A stretch of 64,000 nt of DNA from Streptomyces albireticuli (GTDB taxonomy: Bacteria > Actinomycetota > Actinomycetes > Streptomycetales > Streptomycetaceae), in assembly GCF_021228125.1 (NCBI RefSeq), contig NZ_JAJQQS010000004.1, forward strand, positions 372,001 through 436,000, written 5' to 3'. Positions 59,803 to 64,000 of this stretch are shown in pieces. Position 1 is the first letter of the stretch; each line of letters begins with the position of its first letter. The translations under genes and the position numbers were made by a program. Under the pieces are notes generated by a model. That model was given only the letters and a program-made list of their open reading frames with translations, made no database searches and was not told where the DNA came from.

Positions 59803-61665
59803 TCACAGCTCCAGTGCGACGCCGTAGCGGCGCAGCCAGGCGTCGAGACCGAGGGCGAGCTCGGTGGCGGTGCGGTAGCGGGCCCCGCCGCCCTCGGCGA
59901 GCGAGGCGGTGGCGGTCGCGGCGTCGAGGAGGGGGCGTACGGGCGCGTCGCGGTCGGCGAGGATCCGGCCGAGCTCGGTGCGCAGGGCGGCGTTGTAGCG
60001 CGGGTCCTGGGTGCTGGGGTAGGGGCTCTTGAGCCGGTCGGCGATCTCGGGCGGGAGGAGGTCGCGGGTGGCGGCGCGCAGCAGGGACTTCTCCCGGCCG
60101 TCGAAGGTCTTCATCGCCCAGGGGGTGTTGAACACGTACTCGACCAGGCGGTGGTCGCAGAACGGCACCCGGACCTCCAGACCGACGGCCATGCTCGCCC
60201 GGTCCTTGCGGTCGAGGAGGTACTGCACAAAGCGGGTGAGGTGCAGGTGACTGATCTCGCGCATGCGCCGTTCCAGGCCGTTCTCGCCGGGCAGGCGGGG
60301 CACCTCGGCGAGGGCCTCGCGGTAGCGGGCCTCCTGGTAGCCGGTCACGTCGAGCTTGGTGAGGAGGCCGCCGTCGAGGAGGGCGGCGCGGCCCTCGCCC
60401 GTGCCCGAGAAGTGGTCGATGCCGCCGGGGGCGAGCCAGGGGAAGGTGGCCGCGTGGACGCTCTCGGGGGTGTGGAACCAGCGGTAGCCGCCGAAGATCT
60501 CATCGGCGGATTCCCCGGAGAGGGCGACGGTGGACTGTTCTCGGACGGCCTTGAAGAGGAGGTAGAGGGAGGTGTCGCCGTCGCCGAGGCCGAGGGGCAC
60601 GTCGCGGGCGGTCAGGACGGCGGCGCGGTGGGCGGGGTCCATCAGGGCGGCGGTGTCGAGGACGATGTCGGAGTGGTCGGCCCGGACGTGCGCGGCGAGG
60701 GCGTGGGCGTAGGGGCCGTCGGGCGTGGCGCGCAGGGTGTCGGGGGTGAAGTGCTCGGTGTAGCCGGTGAAGTCGACCGAGAAGGAGCGGACGGGGCCGT
60801 GGCCGGCGTCGGCGAGGCCCCGGGCGGCGAGCGCGGTGATGGCGGAGGAGTCGAGGCCGCCGGAGAGCAGGGTGCAGAGGGGGACGTCGGCGATGAGCTG
60901 GCGGGTGACGATGTCGTCGAGCAGCTCGCGTACGTGGTGGACGGTGGTGCGCAGGTCGTCGGTGTGTTCCCGGGCCTCCAGGGCCCAGTAGCGGCGAAGG
61001 ACGAGGCCCTGGCGGCGCACCCGGAGGGTGTGGCCGGGCGGGAGTTCGTACATGCCCTTGTAGACGGCGTGGCCGGGGGTCTTGGTGAAGGAGACGAGTT
61101 CGGCGAGGCCCTCGGCGTCGACGACGGGGCGGACGGCGGGGTGGGCGAGGACAGCCTTGGGCTCGGAGCCGAAGAGGACGCCGTCGGGGGTCGGGTGGTA
61201 GAAGAGCGGCTTGATGCCCATGCGGTCGCGGACGAGGAGGAGTTCCTCGGTGCGCGGGTCCCATAACGCGAAGGCGTACATGCCGTTGAGGCGCTCGGTG
61301 GCGGCCTCGCCCCAGGCGAGGTGGGCGTGGAGGACGACCTCGGTGTCGCTGCTGGTGCGGAAGGTGTGGCCGAGGGCCTCCAGTTCGGCCCGCAGTTCGC
61401 GGTAGTTGTAGACCTCGCCGCTGTAGGTGGTGGCGAGGAGGGTGCGTCCGTCGTGCTCGACGCGCATGGGCTGGGCGCCACCCTCGATGTCGATGACGGC
61501 GAGCCTGCGGTGGCCGAGGGCGGCGTGGGTGTCGAGCCAGGTGCCGGAGGCGTCCGGGCCCCGGCAGGCCATGGTCCGGGTCATGGCGTCGAGGGTGTCC
61601 CGGGCCTCCAGGGGGCCGGCCTTGAGGTCCTGGTCGTAGGCGATCCATCCGGTGATCCCGCACAT
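59803..61665 (-). CDS. asnB-like: Asparagine synthetase B-like amidotransferase
   Basis: 620 aa. The GATase II domain starts with Cys2 (MCGITGW) and includes RGPDASG and YSGEVYNYRE. The synthetase domain has the pyrophosphatase loop SGGLDSS (268-274), GESADEIFGGYRW and the C-terminal LEVRVPFCDHRLVEYVF. RBS GAGGGGAGA. It has an in-frame TTA (61264-61266, Leu134). Beside IucA/IucC and a decarboxylase, it may form an amide on a siderophore precursor rather than supply asparagine. Confidence 0.92.
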   Translation of the reverse strand: MCGITGWIAYDQDLKAGPLEARDTLDAMTRTMACRGPDASGTWLDTHAALGHRRLAVIDIEGGAQPMRVEHDGRTLLATTYSGEVYNYRELRAELEALGHTFRTSSDTEVVLHAHLAWGEAATERLNGMYAFALWDPRTEELLLVRDRMGIKPLFYHPTPDGVLFGSEPKAVLAHPAVRPVVDAEGLAELVSFTKTPGHAVYKGMYELPPGHTLRVRRQGLVLRRYWALEAREHTDDLRTTVHHVRELLDDIVTRQLIADVPLCTLLSGGLDSSAITALAARGLADAGHGPVRSFSVDFTGYTEHFTPDTLRATPDGPYAHALAAHVRADHSDIVLDTAALMDPAHRAAVLTARDVPLGLGDGDTSLYLLFKAVREQSTVALSGESADEIFGGYRWFHTPESVHAATFPWLAPGGIDHFSGTGEGRAALLDGGLLTKLDVTGYQEARYREALAEVPRLPGENGLERRMREISHLHLTRFVQYLLDRKDRASMAVGLEVRVPFCDHRLVEYVFNTPWAMKTFDGREKSLLRAATRDLLPPEIADRLKSPYPSTQDPRYNAALRTELGRILADRDAPVRPLLDAATATASLAEGGGARYRTATELALGLDAWLRRYGVALEL

Positions 61666-61782
61666 GGTCGCGGTCTCCCCTCTCGGTAGGCCGCCCGGGT
61701 GGGGTTCCCGGGCGTGGCTCTGCCCCCGTACAGCGCGTTCCGTCGTCGGCCGGCGGCCGGCCGGTGATCACCGTCCGCCATA

Positions 61783-61801
61783 TAGATGCATTCACCATCT
61801 A
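61783..61801. promoter_or_regulatory. Operator-like palindrome TAGATG-CATTCAC-CATCTA
   Basis: 19 bp with perfect 6-bp arms, in a relatively AT-rich patch 118 nt upstream of asnB-like, in the otherwise gene-free gap 61666-61975. Size suits a 19-bp regulator box, but the sequence differs from the iron-repressor box. Confidence 0.5.
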
Positions 61802-61975
61802 AGAGCGCGCGAAACCTGAACGTCCTATTCCGGGAGCCTGGGGGGTGCCAACCGGCCGGAGCCGCGCGCCACTTGTCCGGAACGGGTGTCCGCACGGCAG
61901 CCGCCCCCTTGGCCGGCGCCCCGGAACCGACGCGCGGAGACCGGCGCTCGGGGAACGGCCTTCAGGGAACGGCGC

Positions 61976-63163
61976 TCAGGAAAGGAAATGGAAGGTCGGG
62001 TTCGGGTGCATGAGGAAGTCGTGGTGGGAGATGTTCCAGGCGTACGCCCCGGCCATCGCGAAGGCGACCCGGTCCCCCGCCCGCAGCCGCTCGACCGGGA
62101 CCCGGCGCGCGAGGGTGTCCTTGGGCGTGCACAGCTGGCCGGTCAGGGTCACCGGCTCGGCCAGGGCCTCCGGGCGCGGCCAGGGGCGGGCCCACTCCTC
62201 GACGGGCAGCACGGTGAACGGCTGGTCGTGCCCCTTGGCGGCGGGGGTGCGCAGGTGGTGGGTACCGCCGCGCAGGACCGCGAACGCCTCGCCGTGGCTG
62301 TGCTTGAGGTCGAGGACCTCCGTGACGTACCAGCCGCTGTGGGCGGTCAGCGACCGGCCGGGCTCGACGCGCAGCGTGAGGCCCGGGTGGGCGGCCGCGA
62401 GGGCGGCGAGGCCCGCGCCGTAGGCCGCCCAGTCGAAGCGGGCGCCGGGGCGGGCGTAGTCGACGGCCATGCCGCCGCCGACGTTCACCTCGTCCAGGGG
62501 CAGGCCGTGCCGGCGGGCGAAGGCGCGGGCCCAGCGGACGACCCGGCCGGCGACGGCGAGCTGGGCCGGGGCGCCGAGGCCGCTGGCCAGGTGGGCGTGG
62601 ACGCCGCGCAGCCGCAGCGGGCCGCCGCGCAGCAGGGCCGGGCACGCCTCGGCGTCGCGCGGGTCGAGGCCGAAGGGGCCGGGCCGGCCGCCCATGGCCA
62701 GCGCGGCGCCGCTCAGTTCGCCGTCACCGGCCGGGAGGTTGACGCGCAGCAGGACGTCCACGGGCGCGCCGCCCGGCCGTTCCCCGGCGAGGGCGGCGAG
62801 GAGCCGCAGCTCGCCCACGCTCTCCACGTGGAGGCGCTCGGTGCCGAGGGAGAGGGCGAGGCGCAGCTCCTCCTCGGTCTTGCCGGGGCCGCCGAAGGCG
62901 AGCGGCGCCCCCGGCACGGCCGCCCGCACATGGGCGAGTTCGCCGCCGGAGGAGACCTCGTAGCCGGTGACGTGGGGGGCGAGGGCGGTGAGGACGCCCG
63001 GGGCGGGGTTGGCCTTGGCCGCGTAGTACAGCTCGACGCGCTCCGGGAGGGCGGCGCGGATCCCGCGCGCGTGCGCGTCCAGGGCGGCGAGGTCGTGGAC
63101 GTAGGCGGGCAGCTCGCCCTGGGGCAGCCGCGCGGCGTGGCCGGCGGCGCGAGGGGTGATCAC
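61976..63163 (-). CDS. Type III PLP-dependent decarboxylase (LysA/SbnH-like)
   Basis: 395 aa from GTG 63161-63163, overlapping the IucA/C stop (GTGA). Alanine-racemase-like barrel with PLP Lys50 in YYAAKANP, GYEVSSGGE, EVNVGGGMAVDY and EPGRSLTAHSG (phosphate/PLP contacts). Similar enzymes in NIS siderophore clusters (SbnH, PvsE) decarboxylate a diamino-acid or a citrate conjugate. Translationally coupled to the synthetase. Confidence 0.9.
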   Translation of the reverse strand: MITPRAAGHAARLPQGELPAYVHDLAALDAHARGIRAALPERVELYYAAKANPAPGVLTALAPHVTGYEVSSGGELAHVRAAVPGAPLAFGGPGKTEEELRLALSLGTERLHVESVGELRLLAALAGERPGGAPVDVLLRVNLPAGDGELSGAALAMGGRPGPFGLDPRDAEACPALLRGGPLRLRGVHAHLASGLGAPAQLAVAGRVVRWARAFARRHGLPLDEVNVGGGMAVDYARPGARFDWAAYGAGLAALAAAHPGLTLRVEPGRSLTAHSGWYVTEVLDLKHSHGEAFAVLRGGTHHLRTPAAKGHDQPFTVLPVEEWARPWPRPEALAEPVTLTGQLCTPKDTLARRVPVERLRAGDRVAFAMAGAYAWNISHHDFLMHPNPTFHFLS

Positions 63164-64000
63164 GTTGCGGCGCTCCAGGGCTCGGCACGGTCGGCGGTGG
63201 TGAGCGTGGCCAGCAGGTCCGACATCAGCGGGGAGGCGATGCGGACGTAGCCGGCGTCGCGGTCGGACTTGCGCTCCCAGCGGGTGAGCAGGTTGGCCTT
63301 GGCGGGCAGGGGCGCCCCGGCGACCAGGGCGCGCAGCTGCGCGGGGTTGCCGTGCGCGGCGGCGCGCGCGGCGAGGACGCGGCGGACGGCGCACCAGAGT
63401 TCGGGTTCGAGGTGGGGGTGGCGGTCGGCGAGGGCGGCGAGCATCTCGGCGACGTGGTTGACGAGCAGGCAGTACACGACACGGTCCCAGCCGCGCTCGC
63501 GCCCGTAGGTCAGGGGCCGGGCGACGTCGGGGGGAAGGGCCGCGAGGGCGGCCGCGTGGTGGCGGGCGAGCAGCTTGGTGCCCTCCAGGTCACGGAAGAG
63601 GACCTGCCGGGGGGTGCCGTCGGCGGCGACGCCGACGATCACGTTCTGGAGGTGGGGTTCGAGGACGACGCCGTGGTCGAAGTAGGCGGCGAGGACCGGG
63701 GGGACGAGCAGTCTCAGATACGCGTCCCACCAGGCGAGGGCCTGCTCGGGGCCGGTTCCGCGCAGGAGGTGGCCGAGGTGGGCGCCGCCGGTGGGGTACT
63801 CGTCGGCGACGGCGGCGGCGAGGAGCCCCGTGAGGCCGGGGGCGAGGCGGGCGGCGAGCCCTTCGCGGACGATGACGCCGAAGCCCTCGGCGAGGTCCCG
63901 GCTGCCGAGGTCGAGGGTGCGGTAGGCGGGTTCGCGCAGCAGGTCCGCGCCGGGAAAGCGGGCGGCGAGGCCGGTGGCCACGGGTTCCAGGAGGCGGGTG
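63160..64000 (-). CDS. IucA/IucC-family NIS siderophore synthetase, 3' part
   Basis: 280 C-terminal codons are visible; the start lies beyond the right edge. The family motifs are HGVVLEPHLQNVIVG, LFRDLEGTKLL and the C-terminal PAKANLLTRW. These ATP-dependent enzymes join citrate or another carboxylate to amines or alcohols. Next genes downstream: decarboxylase, asnB-like, YtrA. Confidence 0.92.
   Translation of the reverse strand, partial: TRLLEPVATGLAARFPGADLLREPAYRTLDLGSRDLAEGFGVIVREGLAARLAPGLTGLLAAAVADEYPTGGAHLGHLLRGTGPEQALAWWDAYLRLLVPPVLAAYFDHGVVLEPHLQNVIVGVAADGTPRQVLFRDLEGTKLLARHHAAALAALPPDVARPLTYGRERGWDRVVYCLLVNHVAEMLAALADRHPHLEPELWCAVRRVLAARAAAHGNPAQLRALVAGAPLPAKANLLTRWERKSDRDAGYVRIASPLMSDLLATLTTADRAEPWSAAT

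Noticed and set aside
61783..61801. DmdR/IdeR iron box
   Set aside because: The sequence matches only the outer TAG/CTA of the consensus recalled as TTAGGTTAGGCTCACCTAA.

Overview
The window is a high-GC actinomycete chromosome, almost certainly Streptomyces. It carries secreted chaplins with a class E (LAXTG) sorting signal, a Streptomyces-type SoxR, many GTG starts preceded by GGAGG, and rare in-frame TTA leucine codons. From memory, several genes recall the order of S. coelicolor genes around SCO1674-SCO1725 (chaplins chpC/chpH, SoxR, homogentisate dioxygenase, SGNH lipase). This synteny was not searched.

Region A (1 to about 10.9 kb) is part of an integrated, plasmid-like conjugative element that continues off the left edge. 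It has an FtsK/SpoIIIE-type DNA translocase (Tra, 5' truncated), a membrane spread-like protein, small Cys-rich proteins, and a serine recombinase with an unusual C-terminal extension. It also has a leftward replication module: an excisionase-like HTH protein, a primase-polymerase and a RecA-like ATPase, followed by a dense array of GGAACAG/CTGTTCC iterons that looks like a replication origin. An XRE-TPR regulator faces the same way. Shared hairpins (GAGAGCCCC stems), repeat clusters and res-like sites separate the genes. This is the layout of an actinomycete integrative and conjugative element (AICE) of the prim-pol type. No tyrosine or large serine integrase lies inside the window.

Region B (11.0-31 kb) is core or near-core chromosome: a DUF5703-like protein, a long and a short chaplin, an M20 peptidase, tRNA-Leu(GAG), two MFS exporters (one divergent from a MarR regulator with an elaborate repeat operator), a Nudix hydrolase, a quinone oxidoreductase, and an MBL-fold protein. 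An acyl-CoA catabolic set (phosphotransferase, acyl-CoA dehydrogenase, SDR, TetR) is tied together by a shared TetR-type operator. A NamZ-like muramidase and an erythromycin-esterase-like protein follow.

Region C (31-47.6 kb) holds an alpha/beta hydrolase, an amidase, a TetR-soxR pair, a Zn-alcohol/aldehyde dehydrogenase pair divergent from homogentisate dioxygenase plus a GntR regulator, and a TetR-controlled ABC exporter whose ATPase gene is frameshifted in the Walker A motif. A Ser/Thr kinase and a secreted SGNH esterase end the region.

Region D (47.9-59.2 kb) is an exopolysaccharide-type cluster: GNAT/CelD-like protein, two GT2 glycosyltransferases, a polysaccharide deacetylase, and a 1317-aa flippase fused to a multi-membrane-span domain (with a TTA codon followed at once by a hairpin). 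A membrane-anchored GH39-like hydrolase and a DUF5925-like AAA ATPase are next to it.

Region E (59.4-64 kb, cut by the right edge) is a leftward siderophore-like cluster: IucA/IucC synthetase (3' part), a type III PLP decarboxylase, a TTA-containing asparagine-synthetase homologue and a GntR/YtrA regulator. The TTA codons in regions D and E suggest that both are under bldA developmental control.
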